Positions 16,655-25,841 are shown, numbered from the stretch's first letter. The stretch is DNA of 64,000 nt from Kingella oralis (GCF_014054985.1 NZ_CP059569.1:558001-622000); one strand, 5' to 3'. Made by a program: numbers and translations. The notes: generated by a model from the letters alone, not told the origin.

Positions 16655-17365
16655 TTACAGCGTTATCGCGGCATCCAAGGCGATGGTAATCATGTCGTTA
16701 AACGTGAGCTGGCGCTCTTCGGCGGTGGTGTATTCTTCGCGCACGATGTGGTCGGACACGGTGCAGATGGTGGCGGCTTTGGCGCCGAATTCGGCTGCCA
16801 CGCCGTAGATGCCTGCGGCTTCCATTTCCACGCCCACGATGCCGTATTTGCGCAGGGTTTCGGTCATGCTGGTGTCGGGGTGGTAGAACAAATCGGATGA
16901 GAATAGGTTGCCCACTTTGGCATCAATGCCGCGCGCTTTGGCGGCGTTAGACAGGGCTTGCACAATGCCGAAATCGGCGATGGCGGCAAAATCGTAGCCG
17001 TGGAAGCGGATGCGGTTTACATTGCTGTCGGTGGATGCGCCGATGCCGATGACCACGTCGCGCACATGGATGTCGTCCAACACTGCGCCGCATGAGCCGA
17101 TGCGAATTAGGTTTTTCACGCCGTATTCGGTGATGAGTTCTTTGGCGTAGATGGAGCAAGATGGGATGCCCATGCCGTGTCCCATGATGGAGATGCGTTT
17201 GCCTTTGTATGTGCCTGTGTAGCCATACATATTGCGCACGGCGGTTACTTGCTCGGCGTTTTCCAAAAAGGTTTCGGCGATGTATTTGGCGCGCAGGGGG
17301 TCGCCTGGCATCAAAACGGTTTCGGCGAATGCGCCTGCGGGGGCGGAAATATGTGGGGTTGCCAT
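16655..17365 (-). CDS. deoD: Purine nucleoside phosphorylase, DeoD type
   Basis: 236-residue hexameric PNP that splits purine (deoxy)nucleosides to base plus (deoxy)ribose-1-phosphate. N-terminal MATPHISAPAGAFAE and VLMPGDPLRAKYIAE (phosphate site), GHGMGIPS (about 63-70), IRIGSCGAV (about 87-95) and VGVEMEAAGIY (ribose site, about 176-186) are all present. C-terminal VSDHIV carries the catalytic Asp. The next upstream gene on the same strand is a phospho-sugar mutase (116 bp away), which could process the sugar phosphate product. A Neisseriaceae-typical copy with no defects. Confidence 0.95.
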   Translation of the reverse strand: MATPHISAPAGAFAETVLMPGDPLRAKYIAETFLENAEQVTAVRNMYGYTGTYKGKRISIMGHGMGIPSCSIYAKELITEYGVKNLIRIGSCGAVLDDIHVRDVVIGIGASTDSNVNRIRFHGYDFAAIADFGIVQALSNAAKARGIDAKVGNLFSSDLFYHPDTSMTETLRKYGIVGVEMEAAGIYGVAAEFGAKAATICTVSDHIVREEYTTAEERQLTFNDMITIALDAAITL

Positions 17366-17481
17366 GATGGGCTCCTTGTGGTTGGTTGGAAGAAATTTAA
17401 TTTTGTAGAAACTCGTAAACCCGTTTTCAGGCTGCCTATGCTTGCGCGATGCTTGGGCAAAATAGGCAGCCTGAAAATGGG

Positions 17482-19134
17482 TTAGCAGTTTTGCTTGCCG
17501 TAAACATCTTGGCGCAGCAGTTCGCGCACGGCGGCATCAAACGCCTGCAACACATTTTGGGCATCGGCTTCGCTGCTGCCTTTTGCATCCAAATAGAATT
17601 TGACTTTGGGCTCGGTGCCCGATGGGCGCACAATCAGGCGGCTGCCGTTGGTAAGGTGGTACACCAAAATATCGTTTTGGCGTTCGGTTTGCAGGTGGTC
17701 AATGGTTTGCTCTACTGCGTGCCCGCCGATTTGGCTGGGCGGATTTTGGCGCAGCGCGCTCATCAATTTGCCAATGTCGGCAAGGTCGCTGACGCGGATG
17801 GAGATTTGTCCGCTGGTGTATGCGCCGAATGTTTGCGCGAAGTCGCGGGCGTGGTCTAGCAGGGTTTTGCTTTGCGCTTTCAGGCTGCGTACTAGGTCTA
17901 GGAACACGATGGCGGCGGAAATGCCGTCTTTGTCGCGCACTTTATCGGGGTCTACGAGGTAGCCGAGTGCTTCTTCAAAGCCGTAGAGCAGGTTGGGGGC
18001 TTTGGCGATGTATTTGAAGCCGGTGAGCGTTTCTTCGTTGGCAAAGCCGTATTTTTGCGCAATTTGCGCCAGCGCGGGCGAGGAGACGAGCGAGCAAGCG
18101 AGCGTGCCTGTTTTGCCTTGATTTTTTTGCGCCAGATACCAGCCCAAATAGCAGCCGACTACATTGCCATGCAGCGATTTCCAGTTGCCTTGTTCATCGG
18201 GGATGGCAACGGCAAGGCGGTCGGCATCGGGGTCGTTGGCGATGATGAATTCGGCATTTTCTTTTTTGGCTAACGCAATGGCGAGGTCTAGCGCGCCTTT
18301 TTCTTCGGGATTGGGGAAAGCGACGGTGTGGAAGGTGGGGTCGGGTTCGGCTTGCTCAGCAACGATGTGCGGCAGTGGCAGCTTGGCGGCGGCAAGGGTT
18401 TTGAGCAGCACTTCTTTGCCTACGCCGTGCATGGCGGTGTAAACGTAATTCAGACTGCATTCGGGCTCTTGCGCCAGCGCGGCGGTTTTGGCGATGTAGG
18501 CTTCGATGACGGCTTCGCCGAGTGTTTCGTAGTCGCTGCTGCGGGGATATTGGTTGATGGGGGTTTGCGTGGCTTGGTCAATCAGCGCGGCGATTTGTTC
18601 ATCGGCGGGAGAGACGATTTGCCCGCCGCCGTTGCTTTTGCCGAGATAGACTTTGTAGCCGTTGTCGGCGGGGGGGTTGTGGCTGGCGGTTACCATTACG
18701 CCTGCGCTGGTGTCGAAGTGTTGGATGGCGTAAGCAAGCACGGGGGTGGGCAGGGTGCGCGGCAGCAGGCGGGTTTGGATGCCTGCGCCTGCCATGATTT
18801 CGGCGGTGTCGCGGGCGTAGATGTCGGAATTTTTGCGCCCGTCGTAGCCGATGACGATGCTGGGGTTTTGCGGGTCAAATTGCAGGATGTAGTCTGCCAG
18901 CCCTTTGGCGGCTTGGGCAACCAACACACGGTTCATGCCCATGCTGCCGGCTTGTTGTTTGCCGCGTAGGCCTGCGGTGCCGAATTGCAGGCGGCCGTTG
19001 AAGCGGGCTTCTAGCTCGGCGAGTGCGGCGGCATCGCCTGCTTGGGCGGCGGGAATCAGGGCTTCTAGCTCGGCGCGGGTTTCGGGGTCGGGGTCTTGGG
19101 CGAGCCAGTTTTGGGCTTGGGCGAGGTAGGTCAT
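17482..19134 (-). CDS. Phospho-sugar mutase (PGM2-like; phosphoglucomutase or phosphopentomutase)
   Basis: 550-residue alpha-D-phosphohexomutase superfamily enzyme. Domains in order: N-terminal FGTAGLRGKQ (about 51-60); catalytic serine loop VMVTASHNPPADNGYKVY with phospho-Ser at about 151; metal loop NDPDADRLAVAI; sugar-binding GFEEALGYLV; C-terminal phosphate-binding RPSGTEPKVKFYLD. The DNGYKVY form of the serine loop and the overall length place it with the PGM2/PGM1-bacterial 'phospho-sugar mutase' group, some of which act as phosphopentomutases. Its neighbour deoD makes ribose-1-phosphate, supporting that role. Glucose-1-phosphate isomerisation for glycan synthesis remains possible. Confidence 0.85.
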   Translation of the reverse strand: MTYLAQAQNWLAQDPDPETRAELEALIPAAQAGDAAALAELEARFNGRLQFGTAGLRGKQQAGSMGMNRVLVAQAAKGLADYILQFDPQNPSIVIGYDGRKNSDIYARDTAEIMAGAGIQTRLLPRTLPTPVLAYAIQHFDTSAGVMVTASHNPPADNGYKVYLGKSNGGGQIVSPADEQIAALIDQATQTPINQYPRSSDYETLGEAVIEAYIAKTAALAQEPECSLNYVYTAMHGVGKEVLLKTLAAAKLPLPHIVAEQAEPDPTFHTVAFPNPEEKGALDLAIALAKKENAEFIIANDPDADRLAVAIPDEQGNWKSLHGNVVGCYLGWYLAQKNQGKTGTLACSLVSSPALAQIAQKYGFANEETLTGFKYIAKAPNLLYGFEEALGYLVDPDKVRDKDGISAAIVFLDLVRSLKAQSKTLLDHARDFAQTFGAYTSGQISIRVSDLADIGKLMSALRQNPPSQIGGHAVEQTIDHLQTERQNDILVYHLTNGSRLIVRPSGTEPKVKFYLDAKGSSEADAQNVLQAFDAAVRELLRQDVYGKQNC

Positions 19135-19531
19135 GGGGTTTCCTTTGTAGTTGTGGGAAAGAGAGGATTTTAGCTTAATTTGGATTGGGGCAGCCTGAAA
19201 AATGGGTGGGGGTTGCGTTGGGCTAAATTTTTTTTTGGGGGGGAGTGGTGGGTTTTTATGTGGGATGATTTTTAGGCTGCTTGTGGGGTGGCTACGTTAA
19301 TTGTTTTTCAGGCTGCTTTGTAAACCGCGTGCGCAGCGAAGCTGCACACCCTACGGCTGTTGGGATGTCTGTGTTAGGCGTTTCAGGCTGCCTGTGGAAT
19401 GTCTGCGCTAATTGTTTTCAGGCTGCTTTAAACGGCGTGTGCAACGAGTTGCCCACCCTACGGTTCATTTTCAGGCTGCCTTGTAAACCGCGTGCGCAGC
19501 GAAGCGGCACACCCTACGGCAAAACCTGTTT
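19135..19531. repeat. Gene-free spacer with three copies of a short palindromic repeat
   Basis: About 400 bp with no credible gene. It holds several DUS (some one-base variants) and three related copies of a ~38-bp unit at 19320-19357, 19430-19463 and 19482-19520, each with a CCGCGTGCGCAGCGAAG-type half and a CACACCCTACGG half. Related single copies occur at about 36035-36068, 40298-40331 and 40868-40910. Likely an interspersed repeat family rather than a regulatory site. Confidence 0.7.
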
Positions 19532-21526
19532 TCAGGCTGCCCATTCGCTTTTCAAGCGATATTTATTGGACAGCTTCCGTGCGCGGCGATACCACGCTTG
19601 GGCAGCGTGTTTGCTGGGGGGTTGGTTGCTGGCGTAGTTGAGGGCGATAAAGTCTTGCAGCAGTCGGGCTAAATCGGGGGTGAGGCGTTCGCTTTGTTCC
19701 AATTCGGCTTGCAATTCGGTTGCGCCCAGCGCGGCGAGGTTGGGGAAGGCGTTGCCGAGCAGGCGGCGTTTGAGCAGCATGAAGCCGTCTGCCAAGGGCG
19801 AGATGTCTTGCTTGCGTGAGCGTCGCCACCACCAAATGATGGGGATGAGCACGGGCACGCTGCCGATAATGAGCAACAGCAGGGAGCTGAATGTGCTGGC
19901 GCCGCCCAAGCCGAGCAATGAAAACAGGCTGTTTTGCTGGGCGTTGTCAAAGTTCACCACCCAGCGTTGCCAGTAGATTTGGCTTTGGCTGGTGAATCGG
20001 CTCCATGCGCTCAGGTTGCTGACTAATTCGTTGATTTCCTCGGCGGGTAATGCGCTGTCCACGCCGCTGTCCACGCGGCTGATGGAGACGGCGGCGGTGG
20101 GGTCTACGCGCTTCCAGACGTTGCGCTCGGGCAGCCATACTTCTGCCCATGCGTGGGCATCTTTGCTGCGAATTTGCCAGAAACCGCCTTGCTCGTTCCA
20201 TTCGCCGCCTTGATAGCCTGTTACCACGCGCGCGGGCACGCCCACGGAGCGCATTAGGGTTACAAAAGCATCGGCGTAGTGTTCGCAAAAGCCTTGTTTG
20301 GTTTGGAATAGGAATTCATCGGTGGGGGCAGCGCTTTGTAGAACGGGCGGTTTGAGGGTGTAAACGAATTTTTGTTTGTTGAAATACTGATAGGCAGCCT
20401 GAATAAAGGTTGCGGTGTCGCCGCCTGCTTGTTGATAGAGCGCTTGGGCGAGGGCTTTGGTTTGTGGGTTGTCGTCGGAAATGCGGGTGTAAAGGCGCAG
20501 CTCGGCGTTGTCTAGCTTTTGGGTGAGCTCGTCGGTGGCGTTGGCGCGCAGCGTGATGCCGCGCACGCCTTGGCGGCTGTACACGCGCAGCACGTCGCCC
20601 AGCTCTTGCAGGATGCCTGTGTCTTGGCGACGCGAGGGGTAATCCAGCGCGGGGATGCGCCCTTTGGTGTCTTCAATCACGATTTGATAGCGCACGTCTT
20701 GCGTGGGGCGGTTGCCACGGGCGGGGGATGCGTCGTCCATCATGCCGCGTGCGGCGTGCCATTCGCCTGTTTCGTCGCGGTCTATCATCACCATCACGCG
20801 CCAGTATAAGTCTTGCGGGCGGGGGCGATAGTTGTCGCTGAATGTGGCGGTGAAGGCGGGTTCGTTGCTTTGCACCAAGTTGCCGATGCTGCCCGGTTTC
20901 ATGCTTTCGGAAATGCCTGTGGTGGATTGGTTGCTGGGGTTTTGCGGAATGCCCCACAGCGGCGATTCTTTGCGCGGCATGGTGATAAACAGCAAAATCA
21001 TCGGCAGCAGGGTGAGCGCGAAGCCGATAATGCTTTGTTTGAGCGCGGTTTTGGGGTCTAGCTCGTTGAGGATGGCGAGCGCGACGGCGATGAGGGTGAG
21101 GCAAACCAGCACCCACGCGCCCACCAGCATGCTTTGGTTAAACAACACCGCGCCTGTGAGCAGGAAAATTTGCACCAGCGCGGAGACTTGCCAGTCGCGG
21201 CGGGTGCGCCCTTCGTAGGATTTGAGCGCGCCCAGCAACAGCAGCAACGCCATGCCGCCTTGCAGCCCCACAAACGAACCCACTTGCAGCATCACTAGGG
21301 CAACCACCAGCGCAAGCATCAACACAAGCTGCCACGTTGCCATTTTGCGCACGCCAAAAAACAGCAGCAGGATGCGCACCGCCATCATCAGGATAAAGAT
21401 AACGGACACCACAAAGGGTAGCTCGTTGAGTATGGGCAGCGACACGCAAAATAGCGCGAGTTGGTTGGCGAGAATGGCTTTAAGGTCGGGGTCGGCGTGG
21501 AGATAGGTGGGGTTGGCGATAAGCAT
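19532..21526 (-). CDS. TgpA-type transglutaminase-like membrane protein
   Basis: 664 residues. The N-terminal ~190 residues contain several transmembrane helices (DUF3488/TgpA_N). A periplasmic transglutaminase-like core follows with the Cys-His-Asp triad visible: KQGFCEHYADAFV (Cys), SKDAHAWAEVWLPE (His) and VWKRVDPTAAV (Asp). Another transmembrane helix (LLLLIIGSVPVLIPIIWWW) leads to a C-terminal DUF4129-like cytoplasmic tail. TgpA proteins usually follow moxR and DUF58 genes; neither is adjacent here. Likely a periplasmic cysteine-peptidase-like or cross-linking enzyme. The stop codon (EWAA*) is in a DUS. Confidence 0.88.
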   Translation of the reverse strand: MLIANPTYLHADPDLKAILANQLALFCVSLPILNELPFVVSVIFILMMAVRILLLFFGVRKMATWQLVLMLALVVALVMLQVGSFVGLQGGMALLLLLGALKSYEGRTRRDWQVSALVQIFLLTGAVLFNQSMLVGAWVLVCLTLIAVALAILNELDPKTALKQSIIGFALTLLPMILLFITMPRKESPLWGIPQNPSNQSTTGISESMKPGSIGNLVQSNEPAFTATFSDNYRPRPQDLYWRVMVMIDRDETGEWHAARGMMDDASPARGNRPTQDVRYQIVIEDTKGRIPALDYPSRRQDTGILQELGDVLRVYSRQGVRGITLRANATDELTQKLDNAELRLYTRISDDNPQTKALAQALYQQAGGDTATFIQAAYQYFNKQKFVYTLKPPVLQSAAPTDEFLFQTKQGFCEHYADAFVTLMRSVGVPARVVTGYQGGEWNEQGGFWQIRSKDAHAWAEVWLPERNVWKRVDPTAAVSISRVDSGVDSALPAEEINELVSNLSAWSRFTSQSQIYWQRWVVNFDNAQQNSLFSLLGLGGASTFSSLLLLIIGSVPVLIPIIWWWRRSRKQDISPLADGFMLLKRRLLGNAFPNLAALGATELQAELEQSERLTPDLARLLQDFIALNYASNQPPSKHAAQAWYRRARKLSNKYRLKSEWAA

Positions 21527-21668
21527 GGGCGGTGTGCGGCGGTGTTAGGATGGGCTGCGGTTGAGGCAGCCTGAAAACGGGGATGCGGTTGGGATGGGAA
21601 TGGGGGATATTTTAATGGTTTTGGTGGATTGAGGGTGGGGATTGCGGTTGGTGAATGGGGAAGCTGAC

Positions 21669-21709
21669 AAGGCAGCCTGAAAACGGGGTTTTTGTTTTCA
21701 GGCTGCCTT
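21669..21709 (-). terminator. Inverted DUS pair overlapping the flippase stop
   Basis: AAGGCAGCCTGAAAAC and GTTTTCAGGCTGCCTT flank a ~9-base loop. The right arm encodes the last residues and stop (DKAA*) of the flippase gene, so the terminator begins inside the coding sequence. Confidence 0.6.
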
Positions 21710-22891
21710 GTCGTTCACGTTTGTCCACAAAATCGGCAGGATGGCGGCGTTGCCGGCAATCATCGCCAGCGGTATCCAGCGGATGCCGATGCGGGCGGTA
21801 GCAAACAGCGCGGCAAGGTAAACCAGCGTGGAGAGCACGGAGATGACGGCGATGCGCTTGTTTTTGCCGTGGTAGAACAGGTGGTTCACCAGCAGGTAAT
21901 AGGGCAGGGTGAGCCCGAAGCCGAGCAGGAACAGGACGGTGTAATACTGGCTGCCCGCATATTGCGCGCCCAGCAGCCATGTGAACAGCGCGTTGGGCAG
22001 CAGCCATGCGATGGCGGCGGGGAGGGGGCTGAGGGCTAAGGCGGAGAGGGCGAGGCGGCGGATTTTGGCAGCGTTCAGGCTGCCTTGTTTCACGGCTTGG
22101 TAATAATGCGGCACAGTGGCTTTGTTGGCGGCGAGCAGCAGAATGCTGAGGATGCTGGCAAGCTGCAAGCCTGCGGCGTAGATGCCGAGCTGTTCGGCGG
22201 GGTAGTGTTGGTAGATAACGATGCGGTCAAGCTGTCCTTTAATAAAGCCGCTGGCGTGGTGCAGCACAAGCGGCAGGCCAAAGGCGAAGATGTATTGGGC
22301 AGCCTGAAACAGGCGGCGCAGGCGGATGCGGTGGCGGTTGCGCGGCATCAGCGCGTAGGCGGCGAGCGAAACGGCGGCGTTGCCGACAAACAGCGCGGCA
22401 AAGCGAAAGGCGACGGGCGCGTTGTGCGTGGTTTCCAGCAGGGCGACGGTGAGCAGGCTGGTGAGCACGCCGCTGGCGGTTTGGATAAGCGTGTACGACA
22501 GGGCGCGTTTTTGGCATTGGCGGTAGGCAAGCTGCACGCCGAGGATGCTTTGCGCGGCGGCGGCGCAGGTTACCGCGGCAAGATTGACGGACTGCGCGGT
22601 GGCGGCAACCCCCAGCGCGGCAAGCGTAACCAGCGCGGTGTAGCCGTAGCCCGCCAGCATCACGCCGGGCAGGTTGCGTTTGCCGTACACATAAAAATAG
22701 CGCGTGAGCGCGCCGTCTTGGCTGAGGCTGAATACGATAACCAGCAGGGAGAGCAGGGTTTGCCAATACGACAAATCGCCGTAGCCCGCCGCGCCGAATT
22801 TGCGCGTGAGATAAGGCAGCAGCAAAAAGGGCAGGGCTTTGGCGGCAAGCTCGCCGAGAAGGTAGATAAGACTGTCTTTTAGGAGTTTCAT
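21698..22891 (-). CDS. Polysaccharide/O-antigen flippase family membrane protein
   Basis: 397-residue polytopic protein of the MOP/Wzx-like family, with roughly 12 hydrophobic helices from residue 5 to the end. Conserved features are the N-terminal LLGELAAKALPFLLLPYLTRKF, the early SQDGALTRYFY and the central QLDRIVIYQHYPAEQLGIYAAG. It probably moves an undecaprenyl-linked oligosaccharide across the inner membrane. I use the ATG at 22891; a longer frame starts with a TTG and would encode DUS sequence (FRLP). No other glycan genes adjoin it. The initiating transferase and galE are about 20 kb away. Confidence 0.85.
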   Translation of the reverse strand: MKLLKDSLIYLLGELAAKALPFLLLPYLTRKFGAAGYGDLSYWQTLLSLLVIVFSLSQDGALTRYFYVYGKRNLPGVMLAGYGYTALVTLAALGVAATAQSVNLAAVTCAAAAQSILGVQLAYRQCQKRALSYTLIQTASGVLTSLLTVALLETTHNAPVAFRFAALFVGNAAVSLAAYALMPRNRHRIRLRRLFQAAQYIFAFGLPLVLHHASGFIKGQLDRIVIYQHYPAEQLGIYAAGLQLASILSILLLAANKATVPHYYQAVKQGSLNAAKIRRLALSALALSPLPAAIAWLLPNALFTWLLGAQYAGSQYYTVLFLLGFGLTLPYYLLVNHLFYHGKNKRIAVISVLSTLVYLAALFATARIGIRWIPLAMIAGNAAILPILWTNVNDKAA

Positions 22892-23156
22892 GGGCAGCCT
22901 GAAAGCCGAAGGCTTCAACGGACGTTAAATTAAAATGGATAAGCGGTTGGGGGTTGGGCGGCGAAATTGTATCAGACGGGGCTTGGCGGGGCGGGTTTGC
23001 TTGTTCAATTCTGTGTTAATCGGTAAAAGCAGGCAGCATTGCGCGGCATCGTCAAGCCTGAGATTTTGCGCGAAATCCGCCGTTTTGAAGGCGTGCCGTG
23101 GTTTCATCATTTTGTCTGGGAATAACGGCGTTTTCAGGCTGCCTGTCGCATGCCGC

Positions 23157-24152
23157 TTACCCCAGCAGCTTTTCCGCGTTCTGCCGTGTAAACCCTGCTT
23201 CGCGCATGGCTTGGGCGTATTGTTCAAACGTGGCTTCGGGCGAGTCTGGCATATCGGGGCAAGCCCAAGCTGTGCCGCCTAATCTTTCCCATTTCCATAT
23301 GTCGTGCGCTTTGATGCCGCCGAATGTTTTTTTGTAATCGTAGTCAAACAAATCCAGTATCCGCCGCGGTTTGATGTGGTCGCGGCGGCATTCGTCCGCC
23401 AGCACGGCTAGGGTGTCGCGCAGGGTTTTGGCGGCGCTGGGCGGGTTGTCGTGCCGGTTTGCATCCGCTTTGTCGGCGGTTGCGGTTTTGGCTCCGCTGA
23501 AACGCGCGTTGCCCGTTTTAACTTCGTTGCAGCCTGCGGCTTTCAGGCTGTCGATGGCCGGGGCGAGGCGGCTTAAATCGTATAAATCTTTGAAACGCGG
23601 GCGCACGATGGTTTGGTGCAGCTTCCATGCGATTTGGTAATGCAGCGGCGTGGTGAGCGGCATGGTGAAGCGGTCTATGGGCGTGGCGAAGGTGAACGGA
23701 TGCGGGTGGGCGATGTCTAGGTTCAGCGAAACGTCGAGATTGGCTTCGCATTCCCAGCCGTCGGCGCGGCATTCAAAATCGGTGTTCACGGTGGGGAAGT
23801 CGTCGCTCATGGCGTAATCCACGTTGCGCCAAAATGTGTTTTCGGCAAAGGGGGCGAAGGTTACGCCGTCGTCGGGATAATGGAACGTGGTTACGGCTTG
23901 CATCCATTGGCTGAGCAGTCGGGTGGCGGCTTGGATGTCGTCGTAATGCGGTTGCAACACGAAGTCTAAATCGGCAAACAGGCGTTGCGCGGGGTCGGGG
24001 AAATATTGGCGGGTGAGGTAGCTGCCTTTGAGGATAAGCGGATGCGGCACTTGCGCGGCGCGGCGCATAAAGGCATCGCAGGCGATGAGCCGCTGCAAGT
24101 CGTCATCGCTGGCTTGGGGATAGGCTTGGCGGTAGGCTTGGATGAGGGGCAT
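23157..24152 (-). CDS. AbiEii/AbiGii-like nucleotidyltransferase
   Basis: 331 residues. The nucleotidyltransferase core is recognisable: LILKGSYLTRQYF (K42, G43, S44) followed by RLFADLDFVL with the metal-binding D61 and D63, a third acidic position in EANLDVSLNLD (about D140), and the late IAWKLHQTIVRPRFKDLYDL (about 174-193), which matches the family's E..aeKl..l..R.r.kDlyDl pattern. Such proteins are toxins of type IV-like toxin-antitoxin/abortive-infection systems or stand-alone tRNA-modifying NTases. Residues about 202-226 are encoded by a DUS-linked repeat and look like an insertion. The start is the ATG at 24152 with AAGGA upstream. An 87-codon gene lies 52 bp upstream on the same strand. 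Confidence 0.75.
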   Translation of the reverse strand: MPLIQAYRQAYPQASDDDLQRLIACDAFMRRAAQVPHPLILKGSYLTRQYFPDPAQRLFADLDFVLQPHYDDIQAATRLLSQWMQAVTTFHYPDDGVTFAPFAENTFWRNVDYAMSDDFPTVNTDFECRADGWECEANLDVSLNLDIAHPHPFTFATPIDRFTMPLTTPLHYQIAWKLHQTIVRPRFKDLYDLSRLAPAIDSLKAAGCNEVKTGNARFSGAKTATADKADANRHDNPPSAAKTLRDTLAVLADECRRDHIKPRRILDLFDYDYKKTFGGIKAHDIWKWERLGGTAWACPDMPDSPEATFEQYAQAMREAGFTRQNAEKLLG

Positions 24153-24204
24153 GGTTTTTCCTTGGGATGGATTTTTGGCTTTGCAGAGGCTCGCAAACTT
24201 GCTT

Positions 24205-24468
24205 TCAGGCTGCCTCAATCCAGCCTGCGTCTAGGGCGGTGGCAAAGCCTTGCGCCGCCAGCACGTCCGCCAAACGCGCCATGCGTTGCCGCGCCGCCGC
24301 CCAAGTGGGTTCGCGGCACACAAACGACAGCATCGGCTGCCGGGTGTGCGCGCTGTGGGGCAGGGCAATCAGCACCGCTTTGCCGCCGAGCTTGGCGCAG
24401 CATCGGGCGAAATGGTGGGTTTCGGCTTCGGAGAGCGGGCGGGTGGTGAGATGGAATTCGTAGAGCAT
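24205..24468 (-). CDS. Small hypothetical protein upstream of the nucleotidyltransferase
   Basis: 87 residues starting MLYEFHLTTRPLSEAE and ending in DUS-encoded IEAA*. The alternating beta/alpha pattern (YEFHLTT, HHFARCCAKLGGKAVLIALP, MLSFVC, AARQRMARLADVLAAQGF) suggests a small ferredoxin-like fold. It is not the winged-helix antitoxin (AbiEi) normally paired with AbiEii. Because it directly precedes a nucleotidyltransferase it could be a partner or antitoxin. No recognised family. Confidence 0.6.
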   Translation of the reverse strand: MLYEFHLTTRPLSEAETHHFARCCAKLGGKAVLIALPHSAHTRQPMLSFVCREPTWAAARQRMARLADVLAAQGFATALDAGWIEAA

Positions 24469-24576
24469 GGGGCGATTGTAAGGGAAAGTAAAGCGAGCCG
24501 TGCGGCTAAGTTGGCAAAGCGGAACGGGCGCGGCTAAAATGCGTTGGCGCGTTTTCAGGCTGCCAAGGAAATTGCT

Positions 24577-24720
24577 ATGACTGGTTTGCCCCGTATAGGG
24601 TGCATGTGCAGCGAATACAGGCATTACCATCTGCGCCATCATTTGCACGGCAATACTTATCACGGCAATGTGTGCTGGGAGCGGACGGTAAATAACGCAA
24701 GTTCGGGACTCACATTATGA
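24577..24720 (+). CDS. 47-codon ORF, diverged remnant of the CxxC protein gene, overlapping the ATP-grasp start
   Basis: ATG 24577 is preceded by AAGGA at 7 bases, just after a DUS. The last 30 codons resemble the C-terminus of the intact gene at 31276-31608: both contain TYHGNV-W-E, and 27 of 30 bases match between 24655-24684 and 31566-31595. The first Cys pair and most of the domain are missing. Its TGA overlaps the ATG of the ATP-grasp gene (ATGA), so it may now act as a translationally coupled leader even though the protein is a fragment. Confidence 0.55.
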   Translation: MTGLPRIGCMCSEYRHYHLRHHLHGNTYHGNVCWERTVNNASSGLTL

Positions 24721-25841
24721 ATATACTCATCACTTCGCCGCGCGCACCGGTGGTGCTGGATTGGATGCGGGTGTTTGCGGATGCGGACAAAACCGTGCTG
24801 TGCGACAGCCTGCGCTTTCCGCTGGCGGCGTTTGCCGCGCGGAGCAATCCGCGTGTGCGGTACTGCCGTATTCCTCCCCCGCGCTATGATTTTGCGGGCT
24901 ATGCGGCGGCAATGCGCGGTTTGGTTGCCGAAGCGGATTTTGTGGTGCCCACCTGTGAAGACATTTTTTATCTCGCCCATGTGCCGCTGTCCGAATCGGA
25001 GCGGGAAAAGCTGTTTATGCCGCCGCGCACTCTGCTGCTGGGGCTGCACGACAAGTGGCGCTTTTTTGATTATCTGCCGCGCGACACGGCGGTTCGGCTT
25101 CCGCACACGCGGCGGCTGGCTTCGGCGGACGATATTGATTGGGCGGCGGCCGGCCGGTCGGTGTTCAAACCGGTTTACAGCCGCTTCGGGCGGCGGGTGC
25201 TGGTGTCGCCCCGGCCTGATGCCTTGGAAAATCTGCACATATCCGCCGCCGAACCGTGGGTGCAGCAGCAGCGCATTGCCGGCAAACCGCTGTGCAGCTA
25301 CGCCGTCTGCGAGCGCGGGCGGGTGGCGGCGCAGGTGGTGTACGATCCGATGTATCTGGTAAACGGTTCGGCTTCCACCTATTTCCGTCGTGCCGATGAG
25401 CCGCGCATCCATGATTTTGTTACCGAATTTGCCGTGAAAAATACGTTTCACGGGCAGGCAGCGTTTGATTTTATCGACGACGGGCGCGGGATTTACGTGA
25501 TCGAATGCAACCCCCGCGCCACCAGCGGCATCCATCTGCTGGCAGGCGCGTTGTCGTATTCAGGCAGCCTGAAAAGCTGGCAGTTCAATCCCGAGCGCGT
25601 GCAAACGAATGCCGCCGTGTCCAAAAAAATGTGGCGGCTGTTCGCATGGCAGGCGCGCAGGGAAAAAACGTGCCGCGAAGTGTGGGCAGACTACGCGGCG
25701 GCGCGGGACGTGCTGGCGGATATTTCTGCACGGGATTTGGCGTTATCAATGGGCGAGTTGGCATGGATTGCGTGGCGCAAAGGCATCGCATTGAGCGATG
25801 CGTCCACCGCCGATATTGAGTGGAACGGAGACGCGCCATGA
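24717..25841 (+). CDS. ATP-grasp ligase (first gene of the six-gene block)
   Basis: 374 residues. The N-terminal Rossmann-like part MNILITSPRAPVVLDWMRVF and VVPTCEDIFYLA are followed by the ATP-grasp core: FKPVYSRFGRRVLV as the nucleotide-binding lysine segment, and at about 262-273 YVIECNPRATSGIHL, which carries the metal-binding Glu and Asn and the conserved Arg. ATP-grasp enzymes join a carboxylate to an amine, thiol or similar nucleophile via an acyl phosphate. The substrate here is unknown. The start overlaps a 47-codon upstream ORF and the stop overlaps the next gene (ATGA), so translation is coupled. A DUS encodes SGSLKSW. Confidence 0.85.
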   Translation: MNILITSPRAPVVLDWMRVFADADKTVLCDSLRFPLAAFAARSNPRVRYCRIPPPRYDFAGYAAAMRGLVAEADFVVPTCEDIFYLAHVPLSESEREKLFMPPRTLLLGLHDKWRFFDYLPRDTAVRLPHTRRLASADDIDWAAAGRSVFKPVYSRFGRRVLVSPRPDALENLHISAAEPWVQQQRIAGKPLCSYAVCERGRVAAQVVYDPMYLVNGSASTYFRRADEPRIHDFVTEFAVKNTFHGQAAFDFIDDGRGIYVIECNPRATSGIHLLAGALSYSGSLKSWQFNPERVQTNAAVSKKMWRLFAWQARREKTCREVWADYAAARDVLADISARDLALSMGELAWIAWRKGIALSDASTADIEWNGDAP

